From Roseibium album (GTDB lineage Bacteria > Pseudomonadota > Alphaproteobacteria > Rhizobiales > Stappiaceae), in the NCBI GenBank assembly GCA_001404055.1, contig CXTY01000040.1:124001-188000 (forward strand): a stretch of DNA of 64,000 bases, in the 5' to 3' direction. The position numbers and the translations under genes are program-made. Of the stretch, positions 33,534-41,938 are shown piece by piece. The notes beneath the pieces are model-generated. The model was not told the origin of the DNA. It saw only the letters and a program-made list of their open reading frames with translations, and made no database searches. Position 1 is the stretch's first letter; each line of letters begins with the position of its first letter.

Positions 33534-36141
33534 TCACGATCCTTTGCGGCACCACGATGAGTTTTTTCGGTGACTTGCCTTCCAGAGTCCTCTGAACGAA
33601 GTCGAGGGCCAAGGTAGCTGCTTCGACCTCATCTTTGGAAGCTTCTTTTGAAATTGTCAGTTCACCGCGACGTTTTCCGTTGATCTGGATCGGATAGGTC
33701 ACTGAATCTTCCGCGAGCAGAGCCTCGTCAGCCGTCGGCCACTTGGCTTCTGAAATGAGGTTGTCATGGCCAAGGACGTGCCAGCACTGCTCAGCCAGAT
33801 GCGGCATCATCGGTGCCATCATCTGAACCAGATAATCTGCTGCTTCCCTGACCGCATAGGCTTTTCCTGCATCATCCAGACCCTCACTAGTGGTCTTGCT
33901 GATGGTGTTCACGAGTTCGTACAGTTTTGCGACTGCCCGGTTGAAACCCAGGTTTTCTAGATCAATGGAGACAGCTGCCAGTGTCTTGTGGCTGGCGCGG
34001 CGCAGGTCGAGCGCCTTGCCGGACACATCGGGTGCGGCACCGCCGCGAGGCTCGCTCTTTTCAGCAATGTCGCCAATCAGGCGCCAGACGCGCTGGACAA
34101 AGCGCCAGGCGCCCTGGACGCCGTCTTCCGTCCAGATGACGTCACGCTCCGGTGGGCTGTCGGACAGCATGAACCAACGGGCCGTGTCGGCACCATAAGT
34201 GTCGATGATATCGGTCGGGTCGACTGTGTTCTTCTTCGACTTCGACATTTTTTCAATCGAGCCGATTTTTACTTCTTCGCCGGTGTCAACAAGCGTGGCC
34301 CGCCGCGTACCCTCATTGTCCTCGATGCGAATTTCCGCAGGCGATACCCAGCTTGCCGCGTTTCCTTCTCCCAGACGGTAGGTTTCGTGGGTTACCATCC
34401 CTTGTGTGAAAAGACCCTTGAAGGGTTCTTTCAGGTCAACCGCGCCGACCTTCTGCATCGCCCGGGTGAAGAAACGGGAATAGAGCAGGTGCAGAATCGC
34501 GTGTTCAACACCGCCGATATACTGGTCAACGGCCAGCCAGCCATTGGCGGCCTCGGGGTCAGTCGGCTGGTCACAACCCGGAGCCGTGAAGCGGGCAAAA
34601 TACCAGGACGAGTCCACGAAGGTGTCCATGGTGTCGGTTTCACGTTTGGCAGGTTTGCCGCAGCTAGGGCAGGTGGTCTCGCGCCAGGTCGGATGACGGT
34701 CCAGCGGATTGCCCGGCTTATCGAAATTGATGTCGTCCGGCAACTGAACCGGCAGGTTCTCGTCTTTTTCCGGCACAACACCACAAGCATCGCAGTGAAT
34801 GACCGGAATGGGACAGCCCCAGTAACGCTGCCGGGAAATGCCCCAGTCGCGCAGACGGTAGTTTATCTGGCGTTCGCCCTGCGGTGTGCCTTCAACAGTG
34901 TTGGTTTCCAGTTTCTTCGCGATGGCTTCTTTCGCATCAGGAATGGAAAGGCCATCCAGGAAATCTGAATTGAAGATAGTGCCTTCGTCCGTATAGGCTT
35001 CGGTGCCAACGTCGAAACTGTTCGCGTCTGCATCTTTTGGCAAGACAACAGGTTTTACCGGCAAATTGTATTTGCGGGCGAAATCCAGATCGCGCTGGTC
35101 ATGAGCCGGACAGGCGAAAATAGCGCCGGTGCCGTAGTCCATGAGAATGAAGTTGGCGACATAGACCGGCAGTTCAATAGAGCTGTCTAGCGGATGCTTG
35201 ACCCGCAGACCTGTGTCGATACCCTTCTTTTCAGCTTTTTCGATAGCTTCTTCAGAGGTGCCGACACGGCGGCATTCCTCAATGAAGGTTTTCAGTTCCG
35301 CATTGGTTTCCGCCAGCTTGTCCGAGATCGGATGATCCGGAGACAGACCCATGAAGGATGCGCCGAACAGCGTGTCGGGGCGGGTGGTGAAAATTTCGAG
35401 CGTCGTGTCACCGGTTGGTGCAGCTTCGGCAAATTCAAAACGGACCCGCAAGCCTTCCGAGCGTCCGATCCAGTTTTTCTGCATCAGGCGGACTTTGTCC
35501 GGCCAACGGTCCAGGCTGTCGATGGCGTCCAGGAGGTCTTCCGAATAATCGGAGATCTTGAAGAACCACTGCGTCAGTTCACGTTGCTCGACCAATGCTC
35601 CGGAGCGCCAGCCACGACCGTCGATCACCTGCTCGTTCGCCAGAACGGTCATGTCGACCGGGTCCCAGTTGACCTTGGCATTTTTTCTGTAAACCAGATC
35701 GCTATCCAGGAACTTCAGGAACAAGCGTTGCTGCTGGGTGTAATAGTCCACGTCACAAGTCGCGAATTCGCGGCTCCAGTCCAGCGACAGTCCCATAATC
35801 TTGAGCTGTTCACGCATGGCGGCGATGTTTTCGTAGGTCCAGTCCTTCGGGTGGACATTGTTCTGCATCGCTGCATTTTCTGCAGGCATACCAAAAGCAT
35901 CCCAACCCATCGGGTGCAGCACGTTGAAGCCTTTTGCGCGCTTGTAGCGGGCAACGACATCTCCCATGGCGTAATTGCGCACATGACCCATGTGAATGCG
36001 GCCGGACGGATAAGGAAACATTTCCAGGACGTAGTATTTTTCGCGCGGATCGTCGTTGTGCGTGACGAAAACGTCCTTGTCGTTCCAGACCTTCTGCCAG
36101 CGCGCTTCCACTTCGCGCGCGTTATACCGTTCCGTTGCCAT
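33520..36141 (-). CDS. leuS: Leucyl-tRNA synthetase
   Basis: Charges tRNA-Leu with leucine and edits misacylated tRNA. The 873-residue class I synthetase has PYPSGRIHMGHVRN (HIGH-equivalent HMGH, 50-53), a zinc-knuckle-like insertion with C-x2-C pairs (CDACG, CPSCG), the CP1 editing domain with the TTRPDTLFGASF threonine-rich motif, and KMSKSKKN as the second ATP signature. I start at ATG 36141 rather than the adjacent TTG at 36144. First gene of leuS-lptE-holA. Confidence 0.97.
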   Translation of the reverse strand: MATERYNAREVEARWQKVWNDKDVFVTHNDDPREKYYVLEMFPYPSGRIHMGHVRNYAMGDVVARYKRAKGFNVLHPMGWDAFGMPAENAAMQNNVHPKDWTYENIAAMREQLKIMGLSLDWSREFATCDVDYYTQQQRLFLKFLDSDLVYRKNAKVNWDPVDMTVLANEQVIDGRGWRSGALVEQRELTQWFFKISDYSEDLLDAIDSLDRWPDKVRLMQKNWIGRSEGLRVRFEFAEAAPTGDTTLEIFTTRPDTLFGASFMGLSPDHPISDKLAETNAELKTFIEECRRVGTSEEAIEKAEKKGIDTGLRVKHPLDSSIELPVYVANFILMDYGTGAIFACPAHDQRDLDFARKYNLPVKPVVLPKDADANSFDVGTEAYTDEGTIFNSDFLDGLSIPDAKEAIAKKLETNTVEGTPQGERQINYRLRDWGISRQRYWGCPIPVIHCDACGVVPEKDENLPVQLPDDINFDKPGNPLDRHPTWRETTCPSCGKPAKRETDTMDTFVDSSWYFARFTAPGCDQPTDPEAANGWLAVDQYIGGVEHAILHLLYSRFFTRAMQKVGAVDLKEPFKGLFTQGMVTHETYRLGEGNAASWVSPAEIRIEDNEGTRRATLVDTGEEVKIGSIEKMSKSKKNTVDPTDIIDTYGADTARWFMLSDSPPERDVIWTEDGVQGAWRFVQRVWRLIGDIAEKSEPRGGAAPDVSGKALDLRRASHKTLAAVSIDLENLGFNRAVAKLYELVNTISKTTSEGLDDAGKAYAVREAADYLVQMMAPMMPHLAEQCWHVLGHDNLISEAKWPTADEALLAEDSVTYPIQINGKRRGELTISKEASKDEVEAATLALDFVQRTLEGKSPKKLIVVPQRIVNVVV

Positions 36142-36293
36142 CAATTATGCCGTTTGTTCTTGCCGCCTGAACCGGCGGAATACCTGAATGATTGACTGCC
36201 GGACTGTCACCAGAAATCGCGTCCGGGGTCAACATGTGAGACGTGAATGATCCTTTAGAAGACTGTTTATTTCGCAATGCCGCATTCGTAAAG

Positions 36294-37034
36294 CTATTGA
36301 ATTGCTGAATCAGTAGTCGAATCCGGCCTGTTTCCGACGTTTCTTTCCCAAATTTCCAGGAGTCGGCGTCCATCAGGATGGTTTTTGCTGAAAAGGATGA
36401 ATAATGGCACCTGATGTATCGGGGCAGTGTGTGCGATCTGGTCTGCCTCCGGTCCTAAAAACTCTTTCATTTGAATTGTACCGACTGCCGTGCTTTCGAT
36501 GTAAATATCGGCGCGCTTGTGCAGGAGCATGGTCCAGGCTTGTTCCTCGGTAATGACGTATTGTGCCGAGATACCAGCTTTTTCCAAATCTTGCTGATAC
36601 CAATAATTCTTGACTGCCACGAGTTTAAGATTTCGCTTCTTGATACGATCAAAGGACAAAGCTTCTAGTCCACCTGGAAATCGATCTTTGCGATGAAAGA
36701 GTACATATTCAATTATGCCAATCGGGTTTCCCGAATAAAAAAAGTTCATCGCTCTTTCGTCAGTACGAGCCCAGGAAAATGTCGCGGGAACTTTGCCGTT
36801 CTTCGCCAATTCCATTGCGCGCTGCCATGGATAAAACTCAAAAACCACCTCGTGGCCAGCGCTTTCAAAGATGTTGCGAACGACCTTTGAATGACTGCCG
36901 AACTCAGGAGATTGTGAGCCAATAAAAGGCGGCCATTCACCCACGGCGAAGGTGAAGGTTTCGCTATGCGATGGAAGAGGCGATAATAAAAACAAGGCGA
37001 TCAACAAGCGCCTCAATGAACCAAGCAGGTCCAT
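36294..37034 (-). CDS. Periplasmic solute-binding-like protein (SBP family 3 fold)
   Basis: A 246-residue exported protein resembling the amino-acid-type substrate-binding domains (SBP_bac_3). The signal peptide is MDLLGSLRRLLIALFLLSPLPSHS, cleaved before ETFTFAVGEWPPFIG, the typical first strand of these proteins. No permease or ATPase gene is adjacent, so it may be a stand-alone sensor or solute binder. The open frame extends to 37154, but the ATG at 37034 has GGGAG 6 bases upstream and begins the signal sequence. Ligand unknown. Confidence 0.8.
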   Translation of the reverse strand: MDLLGSLRRLLIALFLLSPLPSHSETFTFAVGEWPPFIGSQSPEFGSHSKVVRNIFESAGHEVVFEFYPWQRAMELAKNGKVPATFSWARTDERAMNFFYSGNPIGIIEYVLFHRKDRFPGGLEALSFDRIKKRNLKLVAVKNYWYQQDLEKAGISAQYVITEEQAWTMLLHKRADIYIESTAVGTIQMKEFLGPEADQIAHTAPIHQVPLFILFSKNHPDGRRLLEIWERNVGNRPDSTTDSAIQ

Positions 37035-37247
37035 TGCAGTCTCCCTTTTGTTTCTCGGTGATGTAGCAAAATCTATAGCAGTCGTGCAGTCATTCAAGTG
37101 GAGATTAGACCCGGTTCGAGGGCTGACAAATCGTAATGTTCCTCGTATGGACAATGCAGCAAGCTAAAATCCCGCTCTTGAAATTGCGAAGCGGCAATTC
37201 CCGAGAGAATACTTCCAGTCGACCTCCTTGAATTGAAGGGAAATTTC

Positions 37248-37919
37248 ATGACGTCCGCAACTGACCGTCTCGAGAAAGTTAAGGCAGACCTTCGTGGCGC
37301 TGAGGCGGAGTTTAACAGGGACGATGAATCGGTGGAGCTCATCGCTGTTTCGAAAACGTTCGAGGCGGATGACATTCGCCCTGTGCTGCTCGCGGGACAA
37401 CGGATTTTCGGCGAAAACCGTGTGCAGGAAGCCATGGGAAAATGGCCGGGTCTGCGTCAGGCATTCGATGAGATCGAGTTGCATCTGATCGGGCCGCTGC
37501 AATCGAACAAGGCGAAAGAAGCCGTCGCGACATTTGATGTCATCCATACAGTTGATCGCCCAAAGATAGCAAAGGCACTGAAGGCGGAAATGGACAGACA
37601 AAGCAGAAATCTGCCCTGCTTTATTCAGGTCAATACCGGCGAAGAGCCACAGAAAGCCGGTATTGCTCCGAAAGACGTCGACGCCTTCGTCAAGGAATGC
37701 AGCGAGGTCGTCGGCCTGAACATCGTTGGCCTGATGTGTATTCCACCGGTGGAAGAGGCGCCGGGAGAACATTTTGCACTTCTGGAAAAGATTGCAAAGC
37801 GCAACGGCTTGGGTCTGCTCTCCATGGGGATGTCATCTGATTATCCGATCGCAGTTGCCTTCGGTGCGACGCATGTGCGCGTTGGGTCCGCAATATTTGG
37901 TGCGCGGGATTACACCTGA
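37248..37919 (+). CDS. YggS family pyridoxal phosphate homeostasis protein
   Basis: PLP-binding protein (PLPBP) involved in vitamin B6 and amino acid balance, without known catalysis. The 223-residue TIM-barrel protein has the PLP lysine in ELIAVSKTF, then FGENRVQEA, LHLIGPLQSNK, CFIQVNTGEEPQKAG and the C-terminal LSMGMSSDYPIAVAFGATHVRVGSAIFG, all characteristic. The ATG at 37248 with AAGGGA 7 bases upstream is preferred over the TTG at 37233. Single gene. Confidence 0.93.
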   Translation: MTSATDRLEKVKADLRGAEAEFNRDDESVELIAVSKTFEADDIRPVLLAGQRIFGENRVQEAMGKWPGLRQAFDEIELHLIGPLQSNKAKEAVATFDVIHTVDRPKIAKALKAEMDRQSRNLPCFIQVNTGEEPQKAGIAPKDVDAFVKECSEVVGLNIVGLMCIPPVEEAPGEHFALLEKIAKRNGLGLLSMGMSSDYPIAVAFGATHVRVGSAIFGARDYT

Positions 37920-38152
37920 GCCTTTCCGCGCACGGTTAGCCGTAAATCTGCCAAATATTGTCAAAAATGACATGAAATTGACCGGTACGTGGCTGAATTG
38001 AATTGTCAGTCACAACAATGCCACAACTCTTCCCAAGGGCGGCCCTTTAGCAGTCGTGATCGACCAGCAAAGTCCCCCTCGTTCCGGTCTGCCGGGTCGC
38101 AGGGGTTTGGCGGACGGACGGAACATCAGACCACTCATTTGGAGGTCATATC

Positions 38153-38383
38153 ATGTCCAAACGTCTTACAGCTGCTATTCTTCTTGGTGCTTTTACCGTG
38201 TCTTCGGCAGCGCTCGCACAGGGCATGTCTTTTCAGGCGGTCGACAGTAACCAGGATGGATTTGTGAGTTTTGAGGAAATCACGGCCGCCGTGCCGACGA
38301 TGTCGGAAGACCTGTTTCAGGCAGCAGATGTCAATCAGGACAACCTTCTGGATCCGGAAGAATTCGCAACGGTTCAGCCGTAA
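38153..38383 (+). CDS. Small exported EF-hand protein
   Basis: A 76-residue protein with a clear signal peptide (MSKRLTAAILLGAFTVSSAALAQ) and two EF-hand calcium loops, DSNQDGFVSFEE and DVNQDNLLDPEE, with acidic ligands at positions 1, 3, 5 and 12. Nothing else fits in the mature 53 residues, so it is a minimal two-EF-hand periplasmic protein that probably binds Ca2+. GGAGG 7 bases upstream of the ATG is a strong ribosome site. A good terminator follows at 38444. Confidence 0.88.
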   Translation: MSKRLTAAILLGAFTVSSAALAQGMSFQAVDSNQDGFVSFEEITAAVPTMSEDLFQAADVNQDNLLDPEEFATVQP

Positions 38384-38443
38384 ATTCGGCTTCAGGCGGT
38401 TATCTCCGGTAGTGCGTGCGTGCAGCCGGGCCGTCTGATCAAG

Positions 38444-38478
38444 ACCACCGCCGGAGGTCACGCCGGCGGTGGTTTTTG
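38444..38478 (+). terminator. Intrinsic terminator after the EF-hand gene
   Basis: ACCACCGCCGG (38444-38454) pairs perfectly with CCGGCGGTGGT (38463-38473), then TTTTG. Confidence 0.9.
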
Positions 38479-38517
38479 TTTTGAATATTTTTTGTTCGCT
38501 GGATTTGTCTTAAATTT

Positions 38518-38821
38518 TCAGTCTCGCCAAAAATCTGGCGTCAGCAAAAGGATACCGGCAAGGATCTCAAGCCGGGCAAGTATCATCTCAAACGCCAGAA
38601 ACCATTTTGCGATATCGGGCAAGGGCTGTGATTCCCAGAACCAGAGAAGAAACGAGAAAGACTTGCCAATCCCGAATCTTCGCGATGGCATCTGCCACGG
38701 CTGGAATGATCATCAACACCGAAATCAGGACAAGCAAACGTCCTATCGGCAGCGCGATGGCGCGAAAATTCATTGACTGAACATCCGGGACGGTCGGCTG
38801 TCGAGATTGAAGAACTTTCAT
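38518..38821 (-). pseudogene. trkH: Remnant of trkH (potassium uptake channel subunit), internally deleted
   Basis: Two ends of a TrkH-type protein are joined with most of the middle missing. The 5' part encodes MNFRAIALPIGRLLVL...MIIPAVADAI...WQVFLVSSLV, the usual TrkH N-terminus and first membrane helix. The 3' part, in another frame, encodes LPDIAKWFLAFEMILARLEI followed by LAGILLLTPDFWRD and a TGA at 38518, matching the TrkH C-terminus (AKW..MLLGRLEI...LFTPAFWR). Normal TrkH is about 480-500 residues; under 100 codons remain. The junction is near 38620-38640 and is frameshifted, so the N-terminal frame stops at 38588. Family assignment is from memory of the motif pattern. Confidence 0.72.
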
Positions 38822-39019
38822 TTATCTGCGGGTGCCAGCGAAAAATCAAGTGCCTGGAGCCGTCGGTGCGCATGGGACAACAAACTGCTGAATAGTCCGG
38901 CAATTTCCGACTTGGCATTTCATATATTTATTGAATTTTTTTCATGTTTTCAGCTGGTTGGCCATATTGACCCCAAATAGCTTGTTTGCCAGAGTGCCCT
39001 CATAAACCGGGAGATAAAA

Positions 39020-40012
39020 ATGAAACCATTTACTTGGGCCATGGGCGCCGCATTGGCGCTCAGCTTGTCGGCTGGTGCTTCTTATGCCGCTGACACCACG
39101 TTGCGCATTTCGCTCCAATTGCCGCTGACGAGCCATCTGGGCCAGAATCTTCTGCTTTTCAAAGAAGAAATTGAGAAAAACTCCAATGGCGACATTGCTG
39201 TTGAGATTTATGATTCGGCGCAACTCTATAAAGACAAGGAAGTTCCTGCTGCTGTGGGCTCGGGTGCCATTGAAATGGGTGTTGCGTCCCTGACGCGTTA
39301 TGTCGGTGACATTCCAGCGGTTGATATCTTCTATCAGCCGTTCCTCTTCGATACCGCAGAAAAGGTCCTGGCGGCTGTGGCGCCTGATTCAGCTGTTCGC
39401 GGTCCACTTGATGAGGCGATCAAGGATACCGGCTCGACAGTTCTCTGGTGGCAGGCCTATGGCGGTGCAATCATGCTGTCCAAAGGTAATCCGGTGAAAA
39501 CGCCTGAGGACATGAAGGGAAAAAAGGTTCGCGTCTTCGGCAAGACGCTTGGGGATTTTGTGACCGCTGCTGGTGGTGCTCCGACCCTGATTTCCGGTTC
39601 CGAACAATATCTGGCTTATCAACGCGGTACTGTTGATATCGGTATGACCGGCGTATCTGGCGTCAAATCCCGGAAGCTTTGGGATGTGATGGACACGATT
39701 ACCGTTACCAATCACGCGGATATCGAATTTATTGTAGTTGTGAACACAGATTTCTGGAACGGTCTTTCCGATGAGCATAAGTCAATTATTCAGGCTGCAG
39801 CGTTGAAGGCTGAAGCCGACGTCCGGGATCGTGTAATGCAGATCGAAGATGATGCTTATGCTGCGGCTGAGGACAACGGTATGCAGGTCTACAGGCCAAC
39901 CGATGAGGAATTGTCTTCCTGGAAAGCTGTCAGCCAGCCAGTTTACGACGCATATACCCAAAAAGCGGGACAACTGGGTAAGCAAGTTCTGGACGCAGCA
40001 AACAACCTTTGA
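39020..40012 (+). CDS. dctP: TRAP transporter substrate-binding protein, DctP family
   Basis: Periplasmic receptor of a tripartite ATP-independent transporter, normally for carboxylates. The 330-residue protein has a signal peptide cleaved after ASYA (about residue 23), then TTLRISLQLPLTSHLGQNLLLFKEEIEKNSNGDIAVEIYDSAQLYKDKEV, the standard DctP opening. The carboxylate-binding arginine of the family is expected in KKVRVFGKTLGDF. Ligand cannot be read from sequence. It heads dctP-dctQ-dctM-lyase, separated from dctQ by a 151-base gap with a strong hairpin. Confidence 0.93.
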   Translation: MKPFTWAMGAALALSLSAGASYAADTTLRISLQLPLTSHLGQNLLLFKEEIEKNSNGDIAVEIYDSAQLYKDKEVPAAVGSGAIEMGVASLTRYVGDIPAVDIFYQPFLFDTAEKVLAAVAPDSAVRGPLDEAIKDTGSTVLWWQAYGGAIMLSKGNPVKTPEDMKGKKVRVFGKTLGDFVTAAGGAPTLISGSEQYLAYQRGTVDIGMTGVSGVKSRKLWDVMDTITVTNHADIEFIVVVNTDFWNGLSDEHKSIIQAAALKAEADVRDRVMQIEDDAYAAAEDNGMQVYRPTDEELSSWKAVSQPVYDAYTQKAGQLGKQVLDAANNL

Positions 40013-40038
40013 TCAGTGCCGGGACTCGAATGATAATT

Positions 40039-40068
40039 CGCGTGGCTGGTGGTAATGCCAGCCACGCG
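40039..40068 (+). other. Intercistronic hairpin between dctP and dctQ
   Basis: CGCGTGGCTGG (40039-40049) pairs perfectly with CCAGCCACGCG (40058-40068) around an 8-base loop. Only four T residues follow, so it may be a partial terminator or a 3'-end stabiliser that gives more binding protein than membrane subunits, as is common in transporter operons. Confidence 0.75.
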
Positions 40069-40163
40069 ATGTTTTAGACCATTTCCTAAAACAGTCCGAA
40101 AATGAATTCCTTTCTGCTTGATCAACCGCCGGGTCTTTCACGCCCGGTCCTTCCGGTGGACTT

Positions 40164-40658
40164 ATGAGAAACTTTTTGAATATTTTGCAGGTGCTGGCCT
40201 GGGTGTCCGCGTTCCTGTTCATTTGTGCCGGGTGCATGCTCACTTATGAAGTGACAGCCAGGTATCTATTCGTTGCTCCGACAATCTGGGCAGCAGAACT
40301 TTCTCAGCTTTGTCTGATCTGGGGAACGATGATAGCCATGCCCTGGCTTTTTGCTGCCAATCGGCACATCGCAGTGGATGCAGTTATTGAGCACTTGGGA
40401 CCTGTTGCAAAAAGCGCATGCCGGGGCTTTTCCATGATCGTGATCGGCTCATTCAGCGCAGTCGTGGCCTGGAAGGGTGCTGAAATATTTTACGATTCCT
40501 TCGATCGCGGCAGGACAACCGGGTCGATGCTTGATATGCCGATCTGGGTATCTGAACTCGCAATTCCTGTTGGGTTTGGTCTTTTGTTTTTTCAAACTCT
40601 CATCGAAATCCGCGAAACACTGCGACGCGCGACCGACAAGGACAGGTCTGTGTCATGA
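40164..40658 (+). CDS. dctQ: TRAP transporter small permease, DctQ family
   Basis: The four-helix membrane subunit that pairs with DctM. In 164 residues there are four hydrophobic segments, with the family pattern YEVTARYLFVAPTIWAAELSQLCLIWGTMIAMPWLF and ADRHI-like AANRHIAVDAVIEHL. Its stop overlaps the dctM start by 4 bases (ATGA). Confidence 0.9.
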   Translation: MRNFLNILQVLAWVSAFLFICAGCMLTYEVTARYLFVAPTIWAAELSQLCLIWGTMIAMPWLFAANRHIAVDAVIEHLGPVAKSACRGFSMIVIGSFSAVVAWKGAEIFYDSFDRGRTTGSMLDMPIWVSELAIPVGFGLLFFQTLIEIRETLRRATDKDRSVS

Positions 40659-41929
40659 CGGTTCTTCTCGTGATCGCCACCTTGTTTGCGCTTTTGCTTA
40701 TCCGGGTTCCGGTTGCCTTCGCGCTTGGTGGTACCGGTCTGGCGATGCTGTTCCTTGGTGGTTTTTCACCCCTGATGGCGCCGCAAGCGATTCTGTCGAC
40801 GCTTGACGGTTTTATACTGCTTGCCGTGCCCTTGTTTTTGCTGATGTCGAACATCTTGCTGAAAGGAGGCGTCGGTAAGGACCTGTTCGCGGCTGTTCAT
40901 GCCTGGGTTGGCCATTGGCCGGGAGGTCTTGCGGTCGCAACCATCGTTTCCTGCGCCATTTTTGCTGCCATTTCCGGGTCGTCGGTTGCGACGGCGGCAA
41001 CCATCGGCACAGTTGCAATTCCTGAAATGATTGAACGTGGTTATGAGCGCCGCTTTGTTTACGGGCTACTCGCAGCTGGCGGAACACTGGGCATACTCAT
41101 TCCGCCTTCCATACCGATGATCGTTTACGGCTTCGTGACGGAACAATCGGTTATCGCCTTGTTCCTGGCTGGTATTGGCCCCGGATTGCTGCTTGTGGTG
41201 TTTTTCATCGCTTTTGCCATGATCCATGCACGCTGGTTTGGTGGTTATACGCCGGAACCGGCTTCGAATTGGGAAGAACGCATTCGGAGCACGGTTCGTG
41301 CCCTTCCTTCAATGATCCTGGCCGGGGTGGTGATCGGGGTTATCTACACCGGTGTGGCTACACCCACGGAGGCAGCGGCCATCGGATTTGCAGTGGCCTT
41401 GCTCATCACTGGCGTCTTGCTAAGGACACTCACCTGGCAAGCTTTGAAAGAGGCTGCATTTGAGTCAATGGTGACAACGGTAGCGATCCTTCTGATCGTT
41501 GCCGGAGCCAAGGTTTTTGGCAAGGCGATCACGCTTTACCGGATACCGCAGGATATTTCGGTGTTCATTGGCCAGAACATTGATACCCCGCTAGCCTTCA
41601 TCATTGTCGTTTCGTTGGTACTTCTGGTTATGGGCCTCGTATTCGAAGCCTTGTCCATGGTGTTGATCATGACGCCGGTTCTGTTGCCGGCGGCGCTGGC
41701 GCTGGGCTTCGATCCAATCTGGTTTGGTGTCTACATGGTTGTCATGGTGGAATGTGCCCTGATCACGCCGCCGGTCGGGCTCAATCTCTATGTTATTCAG
41801 TCTGTTGCCAAATCCAGCCTGTCAGACGTTTCCAGGGGTGTCTTGCCGTTCCTGGTCATCATGCTGATTTCCGTTGCAATTCTTTATCTTTGGACGGATC
41901 TTGCACTCTACATTCCATTCAAGTTCTAA
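40655..41929 (+). CDS. dctM: TRAP transporter large permease, DctM family
   Basis: The transport-catalysing membrane subunit, with about 12 membrane segments in 424 residues and coupling to a sodium or proton gradient. Family signatures: VPLFLLMSNILLKGGVGKDLF, AAISGSSVATAATIGTVAIPEM, GGTLGILIPPSIPMIVYG and VECALITPPVGLNLYVIQ. Downstream, the lyase gene starts after 9 bases, so substrate import and breakdown are probably one transcript. Confidence 0.93.
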   Translation: MTVLLVIATLFALLLIRVPVAFALGGTGLAMLFLGGFSPLMAPQAILSTLDGFILLAVPLFLLMSNILLKGGVGKDLFAAVHAWVGHWPGGLAVATIVSCAIFAAISGSSVATAATIGTVAIPEMIERGYERRFVYGLLAAGGTLGILIPPSIPMIVYGFVTEQSVIALFLAGIGPGLLLVVFFIAFAMIHARWFGGYTPEPASNWEERIRSTVRALPSMILAGVVIGVIYTGVATPTEAAAIGFAVALLITGVLLRTLTWQALKEAAFESMVTTVAILLIVAGAKVFGKAITLYRIPQDISVFIGQNIDTPLAFIIVVSLVLLVMGLVFEALSMVLIMTPVLLPAALALGFDPIWFGVYMVVMVECALITPPVGLNLYVIQSVAKSSLSDVSRGVLPFLVIMLISVAILYLWTDLALYIPFKF

Positions 41930-41938
41930 GGACCTGCC

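Noticed and set aside
35194..36195. A 333-codon plus-strand open frame inside leuS, and another of 326 codons at 33988-34968
   Set aside because: Both lie antisense to the well-supported leucyl-tRNA synthetase and match no family; long antisense frames are common in GC-rich coding DNA.
38583..38918. An 111-codon minus-strand frame over the trkH remnant
   Set aside because: It reads a different frame from the TrkH-like segments and gives no membrane helices; the overlapping frames encode the recognisable remnant.
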